A stretch of DNA of 45,404 nt from DASQUK01 sp046723645 (GTDB lineage Bacteria; Actinomycetota; Acidimicrobiia; Acidimicrobiales; VFJN01): the NCBI GenBank assembly GCA_046723645.1, contig JBKOUY010000054.1, positions 1 to 45,404 of the forward strand, given 5' to 3'. Of the stretch, positions 7,742-15,117 are shown piece after piece. How positions within the stretch are numbered: the stretch's first letter is position 1; each line of letters opens with the position of its first letter. A program made the position numbers and the translations under genes. The notes beneath the pieces were generated by a model. That model was given only the letters and a program-made list of their open reading frames with translations. It was not told where the DNA came from and made no database searches.

Positions 7742-8578
7742 ATGAATGAATTGGTCTGGCTCGATGGGGCGATCCTGGACGCGGCCGAGGCGAAGGTCTC
7801 GGTGTTCGACCACGGCCTGACGGTCGGCGACGGCGTGTTCGAGACCATCAAGCTGATCCGCGGCCGCCCGTTCGCGCTGCGGCGGCACATCGAGCGGCTC
7901 CACCGCTCGGCCCAGGGCCTCGGGCTCGACGTGCCGTTGGGTGACGCCCACCTACGGGAGGCGATCGACGACCTGCTGGCGGCGGCACCCACAGGCGAGG
8001 TCGGTCGCCTGCGCGTCACGGTGACGGGTGGGGTGGCGCCGCCGGGGTCCGGCCGCGGGACGTCGGGGCCGACGCTGATCATGGCCGTGGCCCCGCTCGA
8101 GCCGTGGGAACCGGACACCGTGGCCATCACGGTGCCGTGGCCGCGCAACGAGCGATCGGCGGTGGCGGGGCTCAAGACCACGTCGTACGCGGAGAACGTC
8201 GTGGCCCTCGCGGAGGCCCGGAGGGTCGGCGCCACCGAGGCCATCATGGCCAACCTCGCCGGCAACCTGTGCGAGGGCACGGGTACCAACGTGTTCGTGG
8301 TGCGGCGCGGCGTGCTGTCCACGCCGCCGCTCCTGGCGGGATGCCTGGCCGGCGTCACCCGGGCGCTGCTGCTCGAGGAGCTCCTCGACGCGGACGAGGA
8401 CAACCTGCCGATCGGGACGCTGCCGGAGGCCGACGAGGTGCTGCTGACGTCGTCGACCCGGGATGTCCAGCCCCTGCGCGTGCTCGACGGCCGCGAGCTG
8501 CCCGGCGCCGAGGGTCCGGCGGCCAAGCGAGCGATCGACGCGATCGCCGACCTCCAGGCCCGGGACATGGACCCGTAA
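7742..8578 (+). CDS. pabC: Aminotransferase class IV, probable aminodeoxychorismate lyase
   Basis: PLP enzyme of fold type IV, 278 aa, expected to convert aminodeoxychorismate to p-aminobenzoate and pyruvate. Seen: N-terminal LDGAILDAAEAKVSVFDHGLTVGDGVFETI, PLP Lys145 in the GLKTTSYAENVVAL motif, the NLCEGTGTNVFVV block that binds the cofactor phosphate region, and LLTSSTRDVQPL near the C-terminus. The ATG at 7742 fits the family start; an in-frame start at 7706 would add 12 unrelated residues. Branched-chain or D-amino-acid aminotransferase is the alternative, but linkage to pabB supports PabC. The methyltransferase start follows its stop after 2 nt. Confidence 0.85.
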   Translation: MNELVWLDGAILDAAEAKVSVFDHGLTVGDGVFETIKLIRGRPFALRRHIERLHRSAQGLGLDVPLGDAHLREAIDDLLAAAPTGEVGRLRVTVTGGVAPPGSGRGTSGPTLIMAVAPLEPWEPDTVAITVPWPRNERSAVAGLKTTSYAENVVALAEARRVGATEAIMANLAGNLCEGTGTNVFVVRRGVLSTPPLLAGCLAGVTRALLLEELLDADEDNLPIGTLPEADEVLLTSSTRDVQPLRVLDGRELPGAEGPAAKRAIDAIADLQARDMDP

Positions 8579-8580
8579 CC

Positions 8581-9219
8581 GTGATCGAGGAGCTGCCGCC
8601 GGTCGAGATCCCGGGCCATCGCGCCTCCGGGCTCGGATCCGACGAACATCCGATGCGGATCATGACCCGGCGGGCGGCCGGGCTCGCACCCGGCGGCTGG
8701 GACGCCGAGGCCCGCAGCCGGGTCGAGAACGTGTTCGACGAGCTCTCAGGCGAGTGGCACACCCGTACGTCGCCGCAACGGACGGCGGTGGTGGTCGACG
8801 CCCTCGACCGTGGCGGCGTGGCCGGCGGCCGGCTTGCCGTCGAGGTCGGGAGCGGGATCGGCAACTATTCCGCGCTCCTCGCGGAGCGGTTCCGCACAGT
8901 GGCCGCGGTCGACCTGTCCCTCGGCATGCTGCGGCTGGCGCCCGCGGACCCGGCGACGCGCATCCAGGCCGATGCCGCCGAGCTCCCGGTCCGGACCGGA
9001 TGTGCGGATGCGGTCGTGCTGATCAACGCGTTGCTGTTCCCCGCCGAGGTCGACCGCGTCCTGGCGCCCGACGGCTCGGTGACATGGGTGAACAGCAGCG
9101 GGGACCAGACGCCGATCCACCTGCACACCGAGGAGGTGGCGGCCGTCCTGCCCGGCGAGTGGCGCGGCGCGTCCAGCCGGGCGGGCCAGGGCAGCTGGTG
9201 CGTGCTCCGTCGGGCCTGA
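8581..9219 (+). CDS. Class I SAM-dependent methyltransferase
   Basis: 212 aa. Seen: SAM-binding motif I VEVGSGIGNYSALLAE (about residues 87-102), motif II acid in VAAVDLSLGMLRLA, an ADAAELPV segment, and a hydrophobic motif IV (ADAVVLINALLFP). These place it in the ubiE-like group. The GTG start is 2 nt after the pabC stop, so translation is probably coupled. The gene ends 3 bp from the convergent birA stop. The substrate cannot be deduced. The N-terminal 50 residues (PPVEIPGHRA, DEHPMRIMTRRAAG) are not part of the core fold. Confidence 0.8.
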   Translation: MIEELPPVEIPGHRASGLGSDEHPMRIMTRRAAGLAPGGWDAEARSRVENVFDELSGEWHTRTSPQRTAVVVDALDRGGVAGGRLAVEVGSGIGNYSALLAERFRTVAAVDLSLGMLRLAPADPATRIQADAAELPVRTGCADAVVLINALLFPAEVDRVLAPDGSVTWVNSSGDQTPIHLHTEEVAAVLPGEWRGASSRAGQGSWCVLRRA

Positions 9220-9222
9220 CGC

Positions 9223-10080
9223 CTACGGGGCGTCGCGGAGGTGCACCACGTCGCCGACGGCGAACGTCCGGCGCTGACCCACCGGCGCCTCCACCACCAG
9301 GTGGCCCTCGGCGGTGACGTCCACGGCCATGCCCTCCATGTCCTCGGCGCCGAGGTCGACGCGGACCCGCCGGCCCAGCGTCGCCGACCGGCGCCGCCAC
9401 TCGTCCATCACGGGTCCGTGGCCACCGCTCACCAGCAGGCCATAGGTCTGCTCGAGCCTGTGCAGGAAGGCGACGAGCAGGTCGACGCGATCGATCGGCT
9501 CGGGCGTCACCCAGTTGAGGGCCACCGCCGTGCCGGCCACCTCACGGACGGCGTCGTCGTCCTCCGGCCACGACACGTTGAGCCCGATGCCGACCACGAT
9601 CACGGCCCGCTCGTGCGCCGAGGGCGCCCGCCATCCCGCCGAGATCGTGGCGGTCGCGGGCCAGTCCGCTTCGGCCAGGATGCCGGCCAGCTTGCGCTCG
9701 CCGCCCTCGCCCGCCAGCACCAGGTCGTTGGGCCACTTGAGCCCGGCAGAGACGCCGGCCACCGCCTCGACCGCATCCGCCATCGCCACCGCGGTGGCCA
9801 TGGTCGCGGTGCTCGCCACCGGTGACGGGGGGCGGAGCAGGACCGAGACGAGCAGCGATCCGCCCGGGGGCGCCACCCACGCCCGGTCGTAGCGACCACG
9901 CCCCGCCGACTGGTGGTCGGCCACGACCACGACCCCCTCGGCGGCGCCGTCGCGGGCCAGGGCCAACACGTCCGCGTTGGTGGAACCGGTCGAGGCCAGC
10001 CAACGGACGTCTGCGAACCGGGACCCCGCGAGGGCCGCCCGCGCCCGGTCGCCGAGGTTTCTGGCGCCATCGCCAGGCAT
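9223..10080 (-). CDS. birA: Biotin--[acetyl-CoA-carboxylase] ligase
   Basis: Activates biotin to biotinyl-AMP and attaches it to the carboxylase lysine (285 aa). Seen: STGSTN (30-35), the biotin-binding GRGRYDR loop (60-66), KWPNDL (115-120), KLAGIL shortly after, GIGLNVSW, and a C-terminal SH3-like domain ending in FAVGDVVHLRDAP. There is no N-terminal helix-turn-helix, so it is a monofunctional ligase rather than a repressor. Its natural substrate is encoded divergently next door. ATG 10080 is preferred because TATGTT lies 7 nt upstream; ATG 10092 is in frame but lies within that hexamer. Confidence 0.93.
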   Translation of the reverse strand: MPGDGARNLGDRARAALAGSRFADVRWLASTGSTNADVLALARDGAAEGVVVVADHQSAGRGRYDRAWVAPPGGSLLVSVLLRPPSPVASTATMATAVAMADAVEAVAGVSAGLKWPNDLVLAGEGGERKLAGILAEADWPATATISAGWRAPSAHERAVIVVGIGLNVSWPEDDDAVREVAGTAVALNWVTPEPIDRVDLLVAFLHRLEQTYGLLVSGGHGPVMDEWRRRSATLGRRVRVDLGAEDMEGMAVDVTAEGHLVVEAPVGQRRTFAVGDVVHLRDAP

Positions 10081-10085
10081 CCCCG

Positions 10086-10093
10086 TAAACATA
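10086..10093. promoter_or_regulatory. Overlapping divergent promoters of birA and the carboxylase gene
   Basis: On the minus strand TATGTT (10093-10088) lies 7 nt before the birA ATG at 10080. On the plus strand TAAACA (10086-10091) lies 6 nt before the carboxylase GTG at 10098. The two -10-like boxes overlap almost completely and neither start has an SD, so both transcripts look leaderless and may compete for polymerase. No good -35 boxes are visible. Confidence 0.4.
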
Positions 10094-10097
10094 CGGT

Positions 10098-11930
10098 GTG
10101 CTCTCGAAGATCCTGATCGCCAACCGGGGCGAGATCGCGGTGCGGGTCATCCGGGCGTGTCGTGACCTCGGCATACGCAGCGTCGCCGTCTACTCCGATC
10201 TCGACCGCGACAGCCTGCACGTCCGGCTGGCCGACGAGGCCTACGCGCTGGGCGGCCAGACCGCGACCGAGACCTACCTGGCCACCGACAAGATCCTCGA
10301 CGTCGTCGACAGGGCGGGCGCCGACGGCGTCCATCCCGGCTACGGGTTCTTCAGCGAGAACACCGACTTCGCTCGGGCCATCACGGCGAAGGGGGTGACC
10401 TTCATCGGTCCACCGCCCGAGGCGATCGAGATCATGGGCGACAAGGTCTCGTCGCGGCTTGCGGCCGAGCGGGCGGGCGTGGCCGGCGTGCCGGGCACCA
10501 CCGAGTTCCTGACATCGGCAGACGAGGTCGTGGCGTTCGGCGACGAGCACGGCTGGCCGGTCGCCATCAAAGCCGCGTACGGCGGCGGCGGACGGGGCAT
10601 GCGGGTGGTCCACGCCGCGACCGAGGCCGCCGACGCCCTGGAGTCCGCCCAGTCCGAGGCGCTCAAGGGCTTCGGGCGAAGCGAGTGCTACCTCGAGCGC
10701 TACCTCACATGGCCACGGCACATCGAGATGCAGGTGTTCGCCGACACGCACGGCAACGCCGTCTGGGTCGGCGAGCGCGACTGCTCGGCGCAGCGCCGCC
10801 ACCAGAAGCTGATCGAGGAGAGCCCGGCGCCCGGCTTTCCCGACGAGACGCGCCAGGCCATGGGCGACGCCGCGGTCCGGGTGACGAAGGCGTGCGGCTA
10901 CGTCAACGCCGGCACCGTGGAGTTCCTCTACGAGACGCCACGCTCGGCCGAAGGCCGAGGCCGCCACGGGGCGGCGGGTGGGGGTCGGGCCGGCGCGTTC
11001 TACTTCCTGGAGATGAACACCCGGCTTCAGGTCGAGCACCCGGTCACCGAGCTGGTGACGGGGCTCGACCTGGTGGCCGAGCAGATCCGGGTGGCCTCCG
11101 GCGACCCGCTGTCGTTCGCGCAGGAGGACATCGTGCGCCGCGGCCACGCCATCGAGGTGCGCATCAACGCCGAGGATCCGGCGGGCGGCGCCTTCGTCCC
11201 CTCGCCCGGGCCGATCGCCAGCCTGCGGGTGCCGCAGGGTTACGGCGTGCGTTGGGACGGCGGCTACGAGGCCGGCGACGAGGTCAGCCAGTTCTACGAC
11301 AACCTGCTCGGCAAGCTGATCTGCTGGGGCGCCGATCGTGACGCGGCGATCGCCCGGACGCTGCGGGCCCTGGACGAGTTCGAGGTCATGGGGATCCCCA
11401 CCACCATCCCTGCGGACGTCGCCATCCTGCGCCACCCCGACTTCGTCGCCGCCGAGCACTCGACCAAGTGGGTCGAGGAGCGGCTGGACCTGTCGGGCGT
11501 GGCCGCCGACCTCCGCCCACCGCCCCAGGACCGCGAGGGCGGTGCCGAGCCCAAGGTGCGGCGCGACGTCGACGTGGAGGTCAACGGCCGCCGCTTCGGC
11601 GTGACCGTGTGGGTGCCCGAGTCCCAGGCGGGCCCGGCGGTCGCCACCCCGGGCGCCGCCGGCAGGGCCTCACCGCGACCCCGCCGGTCGTCCGGCGCAT
11701 CGGCCCGGGCGGCGGGGAGCGGGGCGGTGGTCGTGCCCATGCAGGGCACGATCGTGAAGGTGCTGGTGTCCGAGGGCGACGAGGTGGAGGCGGGCCAGGC
11801 CGTGTGCGTGCTCGAGGCGATGAAGATGGAGAACAACATCGCCGCCGACAAGTCCGGGACGGTCAAGGAGGTCAAGGTGACCGCGGGCCAGTCCGTCGGC
11901 TCGGGCGACGTAGTGGTCGTGATCGACTGA
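10098..11930 (+). CDS. Acyl-CoA carboxylase alpha subunit (biotin carboxylase + BCCP)
   Basis: 610 aa; carboxylates its own biotin with ATP and bicarbonate for acetyl- or propionyl-CoA carboxylation. Seen: biotin-carboxylase N-lobe (KILIANRGEIAVRVIRACRD), ATP-grasp glycine loop YGGGGRGMRVV, FLEMNTRLQVEHPVTE, then a linker and a biotinyl domain with Lys576 in EAMKMEN. The GTG at 10098 gives the family N-terminus. Between FLYE and FYFLEMN there is an insert of about 17 residues (near 282-299), Gly/Arg-rich and encoded partly by an inverted repeat. The beta (carboxyltransferase) subunit is absent from the window. With the mutase and MeaB it would complete a propionyl-CoA route, which is inference. 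Confidence 0.92.
   Translation: MLSKILIANRGEIAVRVIRACRDLGIRSVAVYSDLDRDSLHVRLADEAYALGGQTATETYLATDKILDVVDRAGADGVHPGYGFFSENTDFARAITAKGVTFIGPPPEAIEIMGDKVSSRLAAERAGVAGVPGTTEFLTSADEVVAFGDEHGWPVAIKAAYGGGGRGMRVVHAATEAADALESAQSEALKGFGRSECYLERYLTWPRHIEMQVFADTHGNAVWVGERDCSAQRRHQKLIEESPAPGFPDETRQAMGDAAVRVTKACGYVNAGTVEFLYETPRSAEGRGRHGAAGGGRAGAFYFLEMNTRLQVEHPVTELVTGLDLVAEQIRVASGDPLSFAQEDIVRRGHAIEVRINAEDPAGGAFVPSPGPIASLRVPQGYGVRWDGGYEAGDEVSQFYDNLLGKLICWGADRDAAIARTLRALDEFEVMGIPTTIPADVAILRHPDFVAAEHSTKWVEERLDLSGVAADLRPPPQDREGGAEPKVRRDVDVEVNGRRFGVTVWVPESQAGPAVATPGAAGRASPRPRRSSGASARAAGSGAVVVPMQGTIVKVLVSEGDEVEAGQAVCVLEAMKMENNIAADKSGTVKEVKVTAGQSVGSGDVVVVID
10943..10959 (+). repeat. Small palindromic insertion inside the carboxylase gene
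   Basis: A 7-bp inverted repeat (CTCGGCC-GAA-GGCCGAG) lies at the start of an in-frame GC-rich insert that adds about 17 residues to the biotin-carboxylase domain, just before the conserved FLEMN strand. The reading frame is maintained. Confidence 0.55.
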
Positions 11931-11958
11931 CCGCGGCTGGATCGCTACCCGCCCCCGG

Positions 11959-11989
11959 GCAAGGCGCCCGCCCAGGACCGGCGCCTTGC
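11959..11989. terminator. Bidirectional hairpin between convergent genes
   Basis: A perfect 10-bp stem (GCAAGGCGCC / GGCGCCTTGC) with an 11-nt loop lies between the carboxylase stop (11930) and the PEBP gene stop (11991). There is no T-tract on either side, as is common in GC-rich actinobacteria. Its position suggests it serves both genes. Confidence 0.7.
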
Positions 11990-11990
11990 G

Positions 11991-12542
11991 TCAGCCCGGC
12001 ACCTCGTACGTCGGCACCATCACCGCGCGTGCCAGCGTGTGGAAGCCGAGGTTGAAGCCGACGAACGCCGGGGACGCGCTGGCGTCCGGGCCGAGCTTGT
12101 CGACGTCGAGCGCGTGCACCGCGAACACGTAGCGATGCGGGCCGTGGCCGGGCGGCGGGCCGGCGCCGATGTACGCCTGGTCGCCGGCGTCGTTGCGGGC
12201 ATGGATGGCGCTCTCGGGCAGCCCCGCCTTGTCGCCCGAGCCGGCCCCCCGGGGCAACTCGGTGACGTCGGCCGGGATGTCGAACACGACCCAGTGCCAG
12301 AAGCCGCTGCCGGTCGGCGCGTCGGGGTCGTACACCGTGACCGCGAAGCTCCTGGTCTCGGGCGGGAAGCCCTCCCACCGCAGGTGCGGTGACGTATTGC
12401 CGCCGCCGAGCCCGAAGCGCGCGTCGGCCACATGGTCGTTGTCCAACGTCTTGCCGTCGGCCACGTCGTCGCTCGTCACCGTGAAGGACGGGACCGGGGG
12501 CAGGTGGTCGTACGGGAGCGGTGGCTTGGGCGTATCCGGCAT
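11991..12542 (-). CDS. YbhB/YbcL (PEBP) family Raf-kinase-inhibitor-like protein
   Basis: 183 aa, the usual length of bacterial PEBP proteins, small cytoplasmic beta-sheet proteins of unclear biochemical role. Seen: N-terminal VPSFTVTSDDVADGKTL, the ligand-pocket motif TVYDPDAPTGSGFWHWVVFDIP, and the second conserved block GPPPGHGPHRYVFAVHALD. The ATG at 12542 has GGAGGA 5 nt upstream, a clear Shine-Dalgarno; the open frame upstream is not family-like. It ends 2 bp from a strong hairpin shared with the convergent carboxylase gene. Confidence 0.93.
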   Translation of the reverse strand: MPDTPKPPLPYDHLPPVPSFTVTSDDVADGKTLDNDHVADARFGLGGGNTSPHLRWEGFPPETRSFAVTVYDPDAPTGSGFWHWVVFDIPADVTELPRGAGSGDKAGLPESAIHARNDAGDQAYIGAGPPPGHGPHRYVFAVHALDVDKLGPDASASPAFVGFNLGFHTLARAVMVPTYEVPG

Positions 12543-12702
12543 TGGTTCCTCCGTTGTCGTGCTCGTGGATGGTGTCATCTTGGAGCACCGGAAGGGCGCC
12601 GCGTGTAATGCCCTTGACGCCCGCGGGCCACCTGTCACCGTGCGCCCCACACCACGCGCAGTAGCGTGCGGTGGACGCTCGACTGTACGGCTCAGGGCAT
12701 CA

Positions 12703-12733
12703 GCTGACCGCCGCAGCCTCGAGGCGGGTCAGC
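12703..12733 (-). terminator. Hairpin downstream of the LpdA-like gene
   Basis: GCTGACC-GCC (12703-12712) pairs with GGC-G-GGTCAGC (12723-12733), a 10-bp stem with one bulged base and a 10-nt loop, 23 nt past the stop at 12756. No T-run follows. It lies in the 213-bp gap between the LpdA-like and PEBP genes. A second, weaker imperfect inverted repeat sits near 12648-12675. Confidence 0.45.
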
Positions 12734-12755
12734 CCCGGATAGCCGGCTCCCGGGC

Positions 12756-14120
12756 TCACTCGGCGGCGTCGGCGAGGGCCTCGGCCAGCGACGGGTGGAC
12801 GAGGAGGCTCTCGACGATGTCGTTGACTCGCAGGCCGTTGGTGACGGCCACGGCGATGACCGAGATGAGCTCCGCCGCCTGGCGCCCGACGATCGACCCC
12901 CCGAGCACGACGCCGGTGGCGGGGTCGGACAGGATCTTCACAAAGCCCTGGGTCTCGTTGTTGATGAGCGCCTTCGCCGAGGCGGAGAACGGCACCTTGG
13001 TCACCCGCAGCTTGCGGCCCTCGGCGAACGCATCGGCCTCCGCCAGGCCCACGTCGGCGATCTCGGGCTCGGTGAAGATCGCCGACGCCGCCTTGTCGTA
13101 GTCGAGGTGGCGGTGGACCCGCGTGTGCAGGCCCATGACGTGCTCGGCGATCTTGCGGCCCTGCATGGCCGCCACGGACGACAGCGGCAGCTTTCCCGAC
13201 AGGTCGCCGGCCGCGTAGATGTGGGGCACGCTGGTGACGCAGTGATGGTTGATCGGCACGTAGCCCCCCGCATCGACCTCCACGCCCGCAGCATCGAGCC
13301 CCAGGCCGTCGCTGTTGGGGATCGAGCCGATGGCGAGAAGGGCATGGCTGCCTGCGGCCACTCTGCCGTCGGTGCAGTGGACCGCCACCCCGCCGTCCTC
13401 GGTGCGCTCGATGCCGTCGGCCCGGGCACCCTTCAGCAGCTGGACGCCCCGGCGCAGGAGCTCGTCCTCGAGCGCCGCCGCCACCTCCGGGTCCTTCTGC
13501 GGCAGCACCTGCTGGCGGCTGACGAGCAACGTCACCCTGCTGCCGAGGGACGAGAACATGTGCACGAACTCGACGCCGGTTACGCCCGACCCGATGACCA
13601 CCAGGTGCTCGGGCATCTCGCTCGGCGGATAGGCGTCGCGCGTCGTCAGCACGCGCTCACCGTCGACGTCGGCCCACTCGGGGACCCGGGGCCGGCTGCC
13701 GGTGGACACGAGGATGGCGTCGGCCTCGATCTCGCTCACGCCCTCGTCGGTCTCGACGGCGATCTCGTGCGGCCCCTTGAGCCGGCCGGTGCCCTGGATC
13801 ATGCGCACGCCCTGGCTATGCAGGAGCTGCACGATGTTGGACTCGAGGCGGTCCTCGATCCTCTGGATGCGCTTCCTGAGCCGTTCCAGGTCGAGCGTCG
13901 CGTCCGGTCCGGACAACCCCATGCCGGCGCTGCGGTCGACCATCCCCATGGCGTCGGCGGTGGCGATCATCGCCTTGGACGGGATGCAATCACGCAGGTG
14001 CGCGGAGCCGCCCACGATGTCGCGCTCGATCAGCGTCACCTCGGCGCCGAGGCGGGCTGCGGTGGTGGCCGCCGTGTTCCCGGCGGGCCCACCGCCGATG
14101 ATCACGAAGCGGAGGGGCAC
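12756..14120 (-). CDS. lpdA: LpdA-like NAD(P)H-dependent flavoprotein disulfide reductase homologue
   Basis: 454 aa. Seen: FAD-binding GGGPAGNTAA (9-18), a central NAD(P) Rossmann motif VIGSGVTGVEF, second FAD motif PHIYAAGDLSG, and C-terminal dimerisation domain with the His442/Glu447 dyad (HPSLAE). The redox centre is GGSAHLRDCIPSK: only Cys45 of the CxxxxC pair remains, the first position being Ala40. Mycobacterium tuberculosis LpdA (Rv3303c) also keeps only the second cysteine and reduces quinones with NAD(P)H; this is the likeliest functional match. Disulfide exchange as in true lipoamide dehydrogenase is not expected. The start is GTG; TAGCCT lies 6 nt upstream (14127-14132), suggesting leaderless transcription. 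Confidence 0.85.
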   Translation of the reverse strand: MPLRFVIIGGGPAGNTAATTAARLGAEVTLIERDIVGGSAHLRDCIPSKAMIATADAMGMVDRSAGMGLSGPDATLDLERLRKRIQRIEDRLESNIVQLLHSQGVRMIQGTGRLKGPHEIAVETDEGVSEIEADAILVSTGSRPRVPEWADVDGERVLTTRDAYPPSEMPEHLVVIGSGVTGVEFVHMFSSLGSRVTLLVSRQQVLPQKDPEVAAALEDELLRRGVQLLKGARADGIERTEDGGVAVHCTDGRVAAGSHALLAIGSIPNSDGLGLDAAGVEVDAGGYVPINHHCVTSVPHIYAAGDLSGKLPLSSVAAMQGRKIAEHVMGLHTRVHRHLDYDKAASAIFTEPEIADVGLAEADAFAEGRKLRVTKVPFSASAKALINNETQGFVKILSDPATGVVLGGSIVGRQAAELISVIAVAVTNGLRVNDIVESLLVHPSLAEALADAAE

Positions 14121-14161
14121 CGCACCAGGCTACGTGCCCGGCCTCGAACCTCACCCCGTCG

Positions 14162-14179
14162 GGCCCGGCCTCCCGGGCC
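14162..14179 (-). terminator. Hairpin after fetB
   Basis: GGCCCGG-CCTC-CCGGGCC, a perfect 7-bp stem with a 4-nt loop, begins 10 nt past the fetB stop. No T-tract follows. Confidence 0.5.
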
Positions 14180-14189
14180 GCGCCCGACG

Positions 14190-14972
14190 TCAGGCCGCCG
14201 TTCGGGCCAACCGGACCAGCCGGTGGTCGGGTGTGAACAGGCGGCGTGTCAGCCCGAGGCCGATGACCACGACATTGGTGGCGACGCAGCCCAGGATCAG
14301 GTACATGATCGCAGCCTGCACCAGCACGGCGTCGACCGGGTCGACGCCCGCCAGGATGAGGCCGGTCATGGCGCCGGGCAGAAACACCAGCCCGACGGCC
14401 TTGGTGCTCTCCAGCTGTGACGTGAGCGCGGTCCGCAGCGCGCTGCGCACGAAGGGCTTGGAGGCCTGCTGCCACGGCTGCCCGAGCGCCAGCCGGGCCT
14501 CCACCTCGGGGCGCCGGTCGGCGAGCTCGCCCACGATGCGGCGAGCGGCCACCACCACGCTGCCGATCGAGTTGCCGATCATCATGCCGGCGATGGGCAC
14601 CACCGCCCGCCCCACGTTGGGATAGACGCCGAGGCCGAACACCACAAGCAGGCTGATGGCGGCCGACGCGGCGATCGCGAGCGCAGACAGCCGCAGGATG
14701 TCGGGGATCTCGGACGCGCGGCGCCGGACGGTCACGGCGGCGAAGATCACCATCGCCACGACCCAGAGCCAGGCCCAGACGACGGGTGCGTCCTCGTCGA
14801 CCACCAGCACCAGCAGGTAGCCCACGGCGAGCAGCTGGGTGATGGCCCGCGCGCAGGCCCACAGGATCTCGCGCTCCAGCCGCAGCCCCTGCCACATGGA
14901 CAGCGCGACGGCCACCGCCACGAGGATGAGCGACAGGGCCAGCCCGCCCCACCCGATCGCGGCCTCATCCAT
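14190..14972 (-). CDS. fetB: FetB/YbbM (UPF0014) family ABC permease
   Basis: 260 aa with about seven predicted membrane segments. Seen: the family blocks WACARAITQLLAVGYLL near the N-terminus, PIAGMMIGNSIGSVVVAARR in the middle and FLPGAMTGLILAGVDPVDAV toward the C-terminus, all characteristic of UPF0014. In Escherichia coli FetAB is reported to export iron; the substrate here is unproven. The ATPase fetA lies upstream on the same strand, but 145 bp separate them, and most of that gap is a conserved 95-bp element. AAGGAGG is 19 nt before the ATG and better spaced for a six-codon ORF (MVETHG) whose TGA overlaps the fetB start. Confidence 0.88.
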   Translation of the reverse strand: MDEAAIGWGGLALSLILVAVAVALSMWQGLRLEREILWACARAITQLLAVGYLLVLVVDEDAPVVWAWLWVVAMVIFAAVTVRRRASEIPDILRLSALAIAASAAISLLVVFGLGVYPNVGRAVVPIAGMMIGNSIGSVVVAARRIVGELADRRPEVEARLALGQPWQQASKPFVRSALRTALTSQLESTKAVGLVFLPGAMTGLILAGVDPVDAVLVQAAIMYLILGCVATNVVVIGLGLTRRLFTPDHRLVRLARTAA

Positions 14973-15000
14973 GGGTCTCTACCATCGTCGACCTCCTTGT

Positions 15001-15095
15001 GGTCGAGCGGATAGGCCCGCAGGCGGGCACCGAACAGTACGGGATTTGCAGCGTTAGCCCAGGCCGCACGGTTCGGCCTCTCGGTGACGCTGACC
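15001..15095 (-). repeat. 95-bp conserved upstream element, copy A (before fetB)
   Basis: Read on the minus strand this matches 21640-21734 (plus) at 77 of 95 positions with no gap (hand alignment). It can fold into AGGCCG-N7-CGGCCT (15079-15061) and GCCCG-N4-CGGGC (15028-15015), flanking the core GGGCYAACGCTGCWAATCCC. Copy B retains both stems in shorter form. It fills the fetA-fetB gap and ends 28 nt before the fetB ATG. The differences between copies fall on all codon positions, which argues against a conserved peptide. Cis-regulatory RNA, promoter module or small dispersed repeat are all possible. Confidence 0.75.
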
Positions 15096-15117
15096 ACGGT
15101 GATTCAAGACCACGTTC

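Noticed and set aside
12795..14420. 541-codon plus-strand open frame
   Set aside because: Antisense to the LpdA-like gene; no family resemblance, and composition typical of a shadow.
14747..15097. 116-codon frame over element copy A whose peptide (AWANAANPV, RAYP) resembles the frame over copy B
   Set aside because: The peptide similarity only reflects the DNA similarity. Substitutions are spread over all three codon positions, and the frame runs antisense or out of frame into real genes.
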